Source: an uncultured bacterium (GTDB lineage: Bacteria; Planctomycetota; UBA1135; GCA-002686595). Taken from it: a DNA stretch of 46,106 nucleotides. The notes under the pieces are model-generated. The model was given only the letters and a program-made list of their open reading frames with translations, had not been told where the DNA came from and did no database searches. The position numbers and the translations under genes were made by a program. Every line of letters begins with the position of its first letter. Position 1 is the first letter of the stretch. Shown here piece by piece: positions 17,801 to 29,100 of the stretch. The DNA is taken from NCBI GenBank assembly GCA_938030175.1, contig CALHGQ010000190.1:1-46106 (forward strand), read 5' to 3'.

Positions 17801-19141
17801 ATGAACCACGACGTCCAAATCTCGCAGCTTGGTCGCATGCGCCGGTTAGCTCCCGCCGCCGCACTCGCCTTCTTCCCATCCATTGCCTTTTCCCAGGTGT
17901 CGGGGGACGAGCGTCCCCGGCGCACCGGTCCCAGTGCGACGGCCCCAACGCTGGGTCCCGTCGGAGGCCTGCTCCAAGGAGCCGACCGGTCTTTGCCCCC
18001 GGTCCCCGTCACGTCTAGCGCCACCGGCTCGCGTCCCGTCATCCTCGTCACCGGCTATTGGCCGCCCACGAACGAAGCGGTGCGCCGGTTCAGCCAGGAC
18101 CCGGCGAAGAACCCCGGCGGCTGGGAAGGCTCAGACTGGATGGGGAGCGGCTACGACATCGTTTCGTACTTCCCGGAGTTCGCGAACCCGAACTGCAGCA
18201 ACTGCGGCGTTGGCTTCGGCGACCTAGAGGTGGACTACCAGGACACCACCGCGGACTTCGAGGTCATCACCGACCTCCACCGTCCGATCGCGATCCTGAC
18301 CCTGAGCCGCGGCTTTCCCGGCAACAGCTGGGAAGTGGAGTCCAACCAGTTCAACCGCAACGTTTGGTTCGACGACTTCATCGTCCCTCGCCAGCCGGAC
18401 ATGACGCCGCCTGACTCGTCGCTTGATGCGGACGCGCTGCGCCTCACGGCGCTTCCTACCCAGGAGATCGTGGACGCCGTGGCCGCCGCCAACGTCGGGG
18501 TCGCGCCGTACATCTGCTACACTGCCAGCGGAGGCGGCTTCCTCAGCGAGTACATCGCGTACCTCGGTGTTTGGTACCAGGCGCGCAACAACGACCCGAC
18601 GCTGCCGGACTGGTGCGTTACCGCGGGCCATGTCCACGTGGGAGTCAACGTGACCTGGCCGGCGGCTAGCGACGCGGTCGACGTCACGCTGGCGACCATC
18701 GTGGACTACGTGGACCGCGTCCGCTCCTGCCCGCCGATCGTTCCGTACTGCGAGGGCTTGCCGAACAGTGAAGGCTTCGGAGCGCAACTCTCTGCGATCG
18801 GTAGCCCGTCGATTGCGGCGGATGAGCTTGAGCTTCTCGTGCAGCGAGTGCCCCGCAACACCGCAGGCATTGCGTTCTACGGACCGTCGCGCGCGAACGC
18901 TCCCCTCGGAAACGGGCTGCTGTGCGTCGGGGGCGGACTGTACCGCCTCCCGATTCCCGGTCTTGCGAACAACGTGACCGCGATGATCTTGCCCCTCGAC
19001 TTCAGCAGCGCGCCGCTCGCGAGCGGACCCGGCACCGTCACCGCGGGCTCGACCTGGGGTATCCAGGTTTGGTATCGCGACGTTGGGCTTGGCGCGGGCA
19101 CAAACACGACGAACGCGCTCGAGATTACGTTCTGCCCCTGA
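17801..19141 (+). CDS. Exported pyroglutamyl-peptidase-I-like protein with C-terminal -TFCP module
   Basis: The 446-residue protein has a signal peptide (about 12-31, ending AFSQ). Residues 78-285 follow the layout of pyrrolidone-carboxylate peptidases (C15): VILVTGYWPPTNEAV at 80, LTLSRGFPGNSWEVE at 167 with a Glu at the expected site, TASGGGFLSEYIAYLG at 241 and TAGHVHVG at 274. At the position of the nucleophilic Cys I read Ser249, and H279 fits the catalytic His. It may therefore be a serine variant or inactive. Residues 330-446 are the beta-rich module seen also at 9701: NGLLCVGGGLYRL, GIQVWYRD and the terminus ITFCP. The alignment is by eye. Confidence 0.7.
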   Translation: MNHDVQISQLGRMRRLAPAAALAFFPSIAFSQVSGDERPRRTGPSATAPTLGPVGGLLQGADRSLPPVPVTSSATGSRPVILVTGYWPPTNEAVRRFSQDPAKNPGGWEGSDWMGSGYDIVSYFPEFANPNCSNCGVGFGDLEVDYQDTTADFEVITDLHRPIAILTLSRGFPGNSWEVESNQFNRNVWFDDFIVPRQPDMTPPDSSLDADALRLTALPTQEIVDAVAAANVGVAPYICYTASGGGFLSEYIAYLGVWYQARNNDPTLPDWCVTAGHVHVGVNVTWPAASDAVDVTLATIVDYVDRVRSCPPIVPYCEGLPNSEGFGAQLSAIGSPSIAADELELLVQRVPRNTAGIAFYGPSRANAPLGNGLLCVGGGLYRLPIPGLANNVTAMILPLDFSSAPLASGPGTVTAGSTWGIQVWYRDVGLGAGTNTTNALEITFCP

Positions 19142-19155
19142 GCCGACTTGGGGTA

Positions 19156-19188
19156 GCGAGCGGGCGAGGTTCTTCCTTGCCCACTCGC
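19156..19188. terminator. Possible bidirectional terminator between convergent genes
   Basis: GCGAG-C-GGGC (19156-19165) pairs with GCCC-A-CTCGC (19179-19188) with one mismatch around a 13-nt loop. It lies in the 63-bp gap between the rightward gene ending at 19141 and the leftward gene ending at 19205. There is no strong T-tract on either side. Confidence 0.45.
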
Positions 19189-19204
19189 CCTTGGCCCAGG
19201 GAGC

Positions 19205-20098
19205 TCAGGTTTGGAACCGCCCGAAACCGTCTCGATGCAGGTCGACGACGAGTTCCTGCACGAGTGCATGATCCGGCCGCTCCGGAAGGGTGGATGAGCG
19301 CATGAGCTCGGGGAGCTGTGCGCTGCGGCGCTCCGCTTCCTCCACGACCTTCTCGAAGCTCCACTCGCCCTGTCGAAGGGCCAGGAGTTCCTCTGCGTCA
19401 GGTCGTTGCACGAGGACCTGACCCTCCGCGAGAATCTCGTGCCCCATGCGGAGGAGGCGGATCAGGTGCACCGCGTGCTTGGTGTCGTAGCCGTGGTCGG
19501 CCTCGAGCTTGGCCCTGGCCTCGTTGCGCTCCTTGCGCCAGGTGACGAAGTGGTTCCAGTGTTTCTGGGCGGCGTCGAAGGCCTTGCGTCGGCGCGGGTC
19601 CAGGAACTTGATCTGCCCGCGGACCACCTCGGCTCCGTACTCCATCGGGTCCGGGGCGGACGTAGGTGGGTTGGTGAGCCACTTGCGGTGACGCTCCAAC
19701 CTGCCCATCTGCGACCGCGCGTAGCCGCCGAAGCGTTCCCCTGCGAGCCGGGACATAAAGAGGCTCCTCGCGGAACGAAGGCGCTCACCCAGCTCATCCA
19801 AGTGCAGTACATGCTCGGTCGGCGTGAACAGGGTCTCGATGATATTGGGGTTCCCCTGGAGCGCCAGGCGCGCGAACTTCGCGAGGGAGTAGGTCACGTG
19901 GTCCTTGAACTCAGACTCGTGCTGCTCGAACTCGTCCAGACCGAGAAGGAAGCGCTCGGGCAGGACGCAGACGCCCCGGGAATCCTCATCGCTGTTGTCG
20001 AGGGAAATGCCGTAAGCCCGGGACCCCGTACGCACCCTAAGGATGAGGCCGGTCTCCCAGAACGCGTCTGCGTCGGAGGTCAATGGTTCGTTGGACAT
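19205..20098 (-). CDS. PF10127-like (YcgL-type) predicted nucleotidyltransferase
   Basis: The 297-residue cytosolic protein has a polymerase-beta-type nucleotidyltransferase signature near the N-terminus: GSRAYGISLDNSDEDSRG (26-43), meaning GS...G followed by a D-x-D-like pair for metal. The following GNPNIIETLFTP and the later Lys/His-rich helical region (KFLDPRRRKAFD, HAVHLIRLLRMG) are typical of the family, which is often found in phages and near RNA-repair genes; its substrate is unsettled. It starts at the ATG at 20098. No RNA ligase or other partner lies beside it. Confidence 0.8.
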   Translation of the reverse strand: MSNEPLTSDADAFWETGLILRVRTGSRAYGISLDNSDEDSRGVCVLPERFLLGLDEFEQHESEFKDHVTYSLAKFARLALQGNPNIIETLFTPTEHVLHLDELGERLRSARSLFMSRLAGERFGGYARSQMGRLERHRKWLTNPPTSAPDPMEYGAEVVRGQIKFLDPRRRKAFDAAQKHWNHFVTWRKERNEARAKLEADHGYDTKHAVHLIRLLRMGHEILAEGQVLVQRPDAEELLALRQGEWSFEKVVEEAERRSAQLPELMRSSTLPERPDHALVQELVVDLHRDGFGRFQT

Positions 20099-20236
20099 AG
20101 GGATCTAGCTCTCTTTCTCCCGTCGGATTCGAATGAGGTAGTCGTTGAGTTTGCCCGTCAGACGCATGTCTTGGGGCGGCGAGCACGGAGCCGATGCGGC
20201 ATGCCGCGGAACCGCGGGGCGAATCCGTGGAGACAA

Positions 20237-20272
20237 GAAAACGCCGCTGGGCTCCGAGGAGCCCAGCGGCGT
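20237..20272 (-). terminator. Strong intrinsic terminator of the glycine-zipper lipoprotein gene
   Basis: A perfect 13-bp GC-rich stem (20242-20254 with 20259-20271, extended by one A-T pair) closes on a 4-nt loop. On the minus strand it is followed by TTTTCTTG. It sits 20 bp past the stop at 20292 and fits Rho-independent termination of the leftward transcript. Confidence 0.9.
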
Positions 20273-20291
20273 CGTTCGATGTCCTGACGGC

Positions 20292-21164
20292 CTACACGTT
20301 GTAGATCGCGGTGTACTGGCGGGTCTTGCCGGTCTTCTTGTCGGAGAGGATCAGCGTGAACGGCTTGGCGTCGTCGTCTTCCTTCATCTCCTTGACCGAG
20401 TCGTTGGAGACGTCCTTGATGTCCTCAAGCTGGTGAACGTCTTGGTCCACGAGTTCGCCCGTCGTGATGTCGGTGAACATCACGCCTTCGCCGCTGGGGA
20501 GCGGGACGATGCCAATCATCGTGCTCTCAGGGATGTTGGTGGCCTGGAGAGTGCGCACGGGCTCCGCGGCAATGGGCTCGGCGGCGATGGGTTCGGCGGG
20601 GGCTGACTCCCTTACCGGGGGCTCCTCAGCGGCGACGTCCTCCGCGGCAACGTCCTCCGTGGCGCGCTCGACAGGCTCCGTTTCCGGGGCCTTGCGCGAC
20701 GGGACGACCGCCTGGCCAGGCTCTTCCGCAGCCAGGGCTGCGACCTTCGCGGGGTCGGCATCCACAGCGGCAGCCCGGTGCTCGATCCCGTGTTCGTTCG
20801 CGTAGGCCTCGGCGCGGGCGATGGCCTTTTTGCGCGAGCTTGCGCTGACGGCAGCCGCTGCGCGTTCGGCCGCTTCACGCTCGGCCGCGCTGGCCTGGCG
20901 GCTCGCTACGAGGCGTGCCTCGCGCTTCTTCTCGACGTTGAAGCCAATCGCGGCTCCGATTCCGGCTCCGATCACGGCGCCAACGATCGTCGACTCCGTG
21001 TCGCCGCCGGCGGCCTGACCCAGGCCCGCACCGAGCAGGCCACCAATGGCTGCGCCCGATGTAGCGTTGCAGGATCCAAGGGGTAGCACGAGCGCAGCAG
21101 CCACCGGAAGCAAGATCGGAAGACGGGCGAAGGGGCGGTTCTGGGCGGGGTGGTGGAGGCTCAT
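20292..21164 (-). CDS. Glycine-zipper lipoprotein
   Basis: The 290-residue protein starts at the ATG at 21164 because this places a lipoprotein signal at the N-terminus (hydrophobic 15-30, LGSC with Cys32). Residues 36-74 form a glycine zipper (GAAIGGLLGAGLG, then VGAVIGAGIGAAIGF), as in the 17-kDa/OmpA-associated outer-membrane lipoproteins. A helical Ala/Arg/Glu segment follows (75-130), then an acidic, repetitive linker (VAAED twice, EPIAA twice, encoded by short tandem DNA repeats) and a C-terminal domain of about 85 residues ending TRQYTAIYNV. Its function is unknown; envelope association is likely. It is divergent from the kinase gene across 221 bp. Confidence 0.8.
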   Translation of the reverse strand: MSLHHPAQNRPFARLPILLPVAAALVLPLGSCNATSGAAIGGLLGAGLGQAAGGDTESTIVGAVIGAGIGAAIGFNVEKKREARLVASRQASAAEREAAERAAAAVSASSRKKAIARAEAYANEHGIEHRAAAVDADPAKVAALAAEEPGQAVVPSRKAPETEPVERATEDVAAEDVAAEEPPVRESAPAEPIAAEPIAAEPVRTLQATNIPESTMIGIVPLPSGEGVMFTDITTGELVDQDVHQLEDIKDVSNDSVKEMKEDDDAKPFTLILSDKKTGKTRQYTAIYNV

Positions 21165-21385
21165 GAGGCTGGGGGAATGGGCATTCCTCAAAGGGTCAGG
21201 CAGGCGTGATTCCTCACGGTCCAAACAGGCAATCTTTGATCGCGGCAACAGGATAACGCACGGGCGAGTGCTGCCCACGGCTTCCTCTGCTCTTCGGTCC
21301 GATGCTGAGATCCTGAAGAGCAATTCCAGCTTCGTGTGTAGCATGGGAGCCCAACTGCCCCTGCTGGATAGACCTATGGCGCTCA

Positions 21386-24064
<2,679 letters not shown>

Positions 24065-24089
24065 CTCTCGCAGCGCACGTCGGCCAGCC

Positions 24090-26156
24090 ATGCAAGAGAT
24101 CAAAGTTCAGCTTCATTCGAACCTCGATGGGGAGGGCACCGAGCAGGTGTTCCCCGCCGGGCGGGTCGTGGTGGGGCGTCGCATGGACTGTGATCTGGTG
24201 CTTGATCCGCGGCACGCGCTCGCTTCGGGTCGGCATCTCGTCATCGAGTATGACGGCGTCAACCTCTTCGTCGAGGACCTCGACTCCACCAACGGAACGA
24301 TCGTGAACGGGGCACGGCTCACCGGTCGAGTCGCGATTGAGCCCGGTGACCGCGTGGTCATTGGAAAGGGGGGCCCGGTGCTCGCCGCCGAGCTGGTCGG
24401 GCCGCAGGTGGATCTGCTCGAAACGATCGACGGCGAAGGGCTGAACCTGGAGACGACTTTTCCGGGGACCGTGGCGATCCCCGACCCGCCTGCTCACCGC
24501 GAGGCCAAAGACAGCAACGCAACGACCAGCAGCTTCCCGAGCATCGAGGTGACAAAGCCCGCGTCGGTCGAAGGACCGCCGGCCCCGGGCGCTGCTCCGG
24601 CTCCTCGGCCGCGATCCAGCGCGCCGCCATCGAAAGTCGAGCCCGAACAGCCGCCGAAAGGCAAGTCGGAGAAGAAGCCCGTCGGTCTCCGCACCATGAG
24701 CAGCATGGTGCAGGCGGCCGCCAAGCGGGAGCGGCGACTGGCCATCGCGGTTGTGCTGCTGATCGTGGCCTTTGGCGCTGCGAGCTTCTACTTCCTGCGC
24801 CGCGAGGCGCGGGACTCGGCCGAGCTGGCTGAGATCCGAACGGAGACCGGCCGCTTGGCGGCAGACGCCTCACGGGCCAAGGCTCCTACCGATGACTTTC
24901 AGGCGGTCTTGGAGTCCGTCGCCGAGTCGGTCTACGTCGTGATCAAGCGCACCGAGCGCGAGGGGGACAGCACGCGGATCGTCGAGAGCGGCAGCGGCAC
25001 CGCGTTCTCGATTCGTCAAGGGTTCCTCGGCACGAACGGCCACGTCGCGGACCTCTTCCGTTCGCTCGCGCCGGGCGAGACGCTCATCGCGCGCTCGAAC
25101 GCGCTGCCCTCGGTGGATCTACGCATCGTAGGCGTCAAGGTCCACCCGGGATACAAGGGCTTCTCTGACCTCGTCGCGCGCATCCGTCCGTACGACAAGA
25201 GCAGCAGTGAGGTGCTGACGCTGCCCCCGGCCTACGACGTGGCGCTGTTCGAGGTCCACCCAGACGACGTACAAAAGCAAGCCGCTCCGCTGCCCCTCGC
25301 GCCGGACGAGCGCGTCTATGCGCTCCGCGCGGGCCAGCCCGTGGCGTTCGTGGGCTTCCCCGCAGAGGGATTGATACGCGGTGGAACCGACCTCGTTCGC
25401 CCCTCGGCGAAGACCGCTCTCGGTTCGATCAACCGCGTCATCGACCCGTTCTTTGGGCGGGCCGACGACGTGTCGTTGGCCCACTGCCTTGAGTACAACA
25501 TCGAGGTGGTCGGCGGCGCGAGCGGTAGCCCCATTGTGAACGCCCGCGGCGAGGTCGTGGGCCTGATCAACGCGGGCGACGTCATTTCGGAGCTGGAGAG
25601 CGGGCGCGTGGGGATCGGCGGGACGTCCTACGGTCCTCGCGCCGACACGATTCGCGCCCTCGTCGAGGGCCGCGCTGATCTTGCTTGGACCAAGCTTCGG
25701 CCGAGGATCGTGGCTCGCATGCTCCAGATCTTCCAGGACGGCAGCGGGGAGCTCGAAGAGCACGCGGATCAAGTGGGCATCAAGGTGCTAGAGATCGCGG
25801 CCGCCTCGATCGACTTGCCCACGGAAGGCCACTACAGCCGGACGTTCAGGGGCGAGGTCGAGCTGAGGAAGCCCGGCCGTCAGTACCTCGTCATCCCGTC
25901 CGGCGACAAGGGCCTGCGCGCCATCGTCGCCGTGGCGAACGGAGTCCCCATCGGCTTCCAGATGAAAGGCAGCGCCCGCGTGGACCGCGAGCGCCTCATA
26001 GATCGCTTTGACGCGAATGAACCGATCTCCACGGTCGACGTGCGTCTCATCGATCCAAACGTCGCGGGCGAGACCCTCCGCATAGAATTCCAGAGTGCCG
26101 CAGACGAGTTCTTCGAACCCGGCACCGTGTCCGTCTTCGTGCTCCGCGTGGACTGA
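24090..26156 (+). CDS. FHA domain - transmembrane helix - trypsin-like serine protease
   Basis: This 688-residue protein joins a cytosolic sensor to an external protease. The FHA domain (1-95) has G29-R30, S46-G-R-H49 and STNGT at 66-70. A Pro/Ser-rich linker leads to a transmembrane helix at about 216-235. The trypsin-like domain (265-520) has GSGTAF, H318 in TNGHVAD, D383 in AYDVALFEV and S478 in GGASGSPIVN, so the triad is intact. A beta-rich tail (about 560-688) remains. Phosphorylation by the upstream kinase could be read by the FHA domain and change protease localisation or activity; that is inference. The ATG at 24090 starts directly at the FHA fold. Confidence 0.9.
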   Translation: MQEIKVQLHSNLDGEGTEQVFPAGRVVVGRRMDCDLVLDPRHALASGRHLVIEYDGVNLFVEDLDSTNGTIVNGARLTGRVAIEPGDRVVIGKGGPVLAAELVGPQVDLLETIDGEGLNLETTFPGTVAIPDPPAHREAKDSNATTSSFPSIEVTKPASVEGPPAPGAAPAPRPRSSAPPSKVEPEQPPKGKSEKKPVGLRTMSSMVQAAAKRERRLAIAVVLLIVAFGAASFYFLRREARDSAELAEIRTETGRLAADASRAKAPTDDFQAVLESVAESVYVVIKRTEREGDSTRIVESGSGTAFSIRQGFLGTNGHVADLFRSLAPGETLIARSNALPSVDLRIVGVKVHPGYKGFSDLVARIRPYDKSSSEVLTLPPAYDVALFEVHPDDVQKQAAPLPLAPDERVYALRAGQPVAFVGFPAEGLIRGGTDLVRPSAKTALGSINRVIDPFFGRADDVSLAHCLEYNIEVVGGASGSPIVNARGEVVGLINAGDVISELESGRVGIGGTSYGPRADTIRALVEGRADLAWTKLRPRIVARMLQIFQDGSGELEEHADQVGIKVLEIAAASIDLPTEGHYSRTFRGEVELRKPGRQYLVIPSGDKGLRAIVAVANGVPIGFQMKGSARVDRERLIDRFDANEPISTVDVRLIDPNVAGETLRIEFQSAADEFFEPGTVSVFVLRVD

Positions 26157-26182
26157 GCGAACTTCCGCCTTACCGAACCACT

Positions 26183-29100
26183 ATGTCTGCCTCACTCCCG
26201 GGGAGTCACGACTCCGACCCCATCGACGCGCTCGTCAGCCACGTGTGCGATCAGCTCATGGAGCCGCTTGAGCTTGAGCCGAGTAGTCTCGGGCGTTCGG
26301 TCTTTGCGCGCAAGCTGCGGGAAGCGATCCTGAACCCAGGCCTGAGCGGCGCGGAGCAAGACATCGTCGACGGGCTCTCGAACGTGAGCCAGCCAGGGGA
26401 CATGGATCGCATCCTGACGGCGCGCATCAAGCGGGCTTTGATCACGGCCTGCGAAGCGACCGGCCTCGACTCCAATGAGCTCGCGAACCGCTTCGCTCGC
26501 AACGTCGTGGTCGCACGGGGCGACGGAGTTCGTTCAACGATGCCCGACGACGCCGACTTGGACTCCCTTGGAACCCTCACGCTGACCCAGACCATCTCGG
26601 AGGAGTCGCTCGCCGCCGACGAGCTGCCCCACGTGTTCACCAATCGTGGCGGCAAGCTGGAGATCGAGCAGACCCAAGACGTCGACGTGGAAGACAAGTC
26701 GTCTCGACTGACGGACTCTTCCGCCCCGGTGGACCCGTCGCGCCCGAGCGCCACGATTTCCGCCGGTGGCTCCGAAGCCTCGGTTCCGGTCTTCGAGATG
26801 ACCGGCGCCCTTGAGGCACTCGAAGAGCACGTCCTCGAAGCGGCCCCCGTCGAAGCGAAGGCCAAGCTCGAGTCCCTCGCCCGCGGCGACGACCTGATCG
26901 ACAAGACGCTCAACGGCAAGTACCTGATCACGGGCCGACTCGGCAAGGGCGGCTTCGGCACCGTGTACCAGGCGATCGACCTCGGTTTCGCTGAGGAGCT
27001 CGGCGAGTCCAGCGGCGCCAAGGTGGCGATCAAGGTCCTGAACTCGAACATTCAGGGCAGCAAGAAGGCGATCAAGAGCTTCCTGGCGGAGGCGAACCGG
27101 CTCACGCTCCTGAGCCATCCGAACATCGTCCAGTGGATGACGTTCGACAAGACAGCCGAGGGCATCCACTACTTCGTTATGGAGTTCCTGGAGGGCCGCG
27201 AGCTGGCGGACATTCTCAAGGAGGAGAAGCAGCTTCACCCGATGCGCGTCGGCAAGATCATGCTCGACGTGCTTGCGGCGCTGCAGTGTGCCCACGAAGT
27301 CCCCGACGGGCGCGCGCTCCTGCACCTCGACCTCAAGCCCCAGAACGTCTTCATGCTCGGCGCCGCCGAGCGCGGGGCCGAAACGGCGAAGGTCATCGAC
27401 TTCGGCATCGGCCAGAACGTCAGCAATGAATTTGCGGACGTCGGACAGACCGTCGCCGAGGACACGGTGCAGGGCGAGGAACTCCTGGAGCGGACGATCT
27501 TCCCAGCGCCGCGCGGCGGGCTGTCTGAGTCGGGCACCGGCGACGCGACGCTCCCCGAGGCAGGACGTTCGCGCCCGCAGGAGTCGGAGGCGGCGACCGG
27601 GAGCCGCTTGGGCACGAGCGGCGAGGGCAAGGTCCGGCGCGCGAAGGGCGGCACCGTTCTCTATTCTTCCCCAGAGCAGTGCAAGCACCTGCGCAAGGAC
27701 AGCGACATCGAGAACCTCGACGGCCGCTCTGACATCTATTCCCTCGGGGTCGTGGGCTTCAAGGCGCTCACGGGAACCTATCCGTTCGCCAAGAAGGCGA
27801 CGTCGCTCAAGGAGGCCTACCGGCAGCACCTGGCGGAGCCCCCTCGCAAGGTGCGCGACGTCCGGCCCAAGGTGCCGCGGCGCCTCGCGGGCGTCGTCGA
27901 TCGGTGCTTGGAAAAAGACAAGGAGCGGCGTTTCCAATCGGCGGCGGAGGCCCGGGAAGCGCTAGAGCGCGCAATGCAGCCGCTCGTTTCGAAGTCGTTC
28001 CTGATTGCGGCCCCGGTGATGCTTCTGCCCCTGATCGCCCTGGCGCTCTACGCGGTGTTCAAGGCGCCGGACTACGACCAGATCAACTACGTTGAGATCG
28101 AGAGGGTGGCCGCGTCAGAGGACTTCTCCGGGGCCGCCGGAACGGCGACTCGAACGGACTCCCTCGGCGGATTCGCAGGTGGCCAAGCGCTACACCTCGC
28201 GCTCGACAACCTCGGCAGCACCGCCGCGCTTGGATTCGGTGGCAAGGAGGCGCCGAAGGGAACGCCCGAGCTCTTCCGCGGCGAGGGCCCCGATGACCCG
28301 GACGCCAAGCCCCTGGGGGATGTCATTCTCAAGGAGATGGATGGGCGCTTCGTCTTCCATGTCCTGGGGTCAGAGCCGCTGCCCCGGACGGACGTCTTTG
28401 TGCGTTGGTCCAGCGCCCTGCAGGCCACGCCGCCCTTTCGGCTGACGACGACGGCCGCGCTCCCGCGCGTGCCGGTCGAGTTCAAGCTCAAGAGTCCTGA
28501 GGGTGACGAGATCAAGCTCGACAGGGGCGAGAACCTGCTCCTTTGGGCGGATACCAGCCACTCCATCGAGGCCGAGGTGTACGGGGACCTCTCGCGCATC
28601 GCCATGGTCGGCTTCCTCGACCACGAGACGGGCGAGCGGCTGCAGCTCGCGCCCCTCTTGGCCAAGGACAAAGCAACGGTCACACTGCGCCCCAAGACGC
28701 TCCCCATGGAAGCCGCCGAGCAGGGCGTCGCGGAACGCGAGCTCCAGGTGATCATTGAAGATCGTGCTGGCCGAATCGTCCAGATGGGCGCGTCCCTGCC
28801 CGTGGCTTTCACAAAAGCCGCGTCGACGATCGAGATGGACTCCATCGAGCTCATTCGCGTCGAGAACGGTGCATCGGAGGGGCTCGCCCCCGTTCCGCTT
28901 GGGACCAGGCGAAACCAGCGGGTGCCATTGACCGGCGAAGTCGACCGCATTCAGGTGTCGGGGCGACTGTGCGAATGGGCTAACGAGCGCTCCGTGGAAG
29001 TGGAGTTCACGGGTCTTGGCAAGCCGCAGTCGGCGAAGGTGACGGACGGACGCTTCTCATTCTCTGTGCCCTACAGTGAACTCGGTGGCGGCGAGGGGGC

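Noticed and set aside
20105-20170. Tiny leftward frame of 20 codons upstream of the nucleotidyltransferase gene
   Set aside because: Without an ATG further upstream it only extends back through the intrinsic terminator; no ribosome binding site or homology is visible.
26534-27937. Long leftward open frame (467 codons) inside the giant kinase gene
   Set aside because: It is antisense to conserved kinase motifs, has no recognisable domain, and long antisense frames are expected at this GC content.
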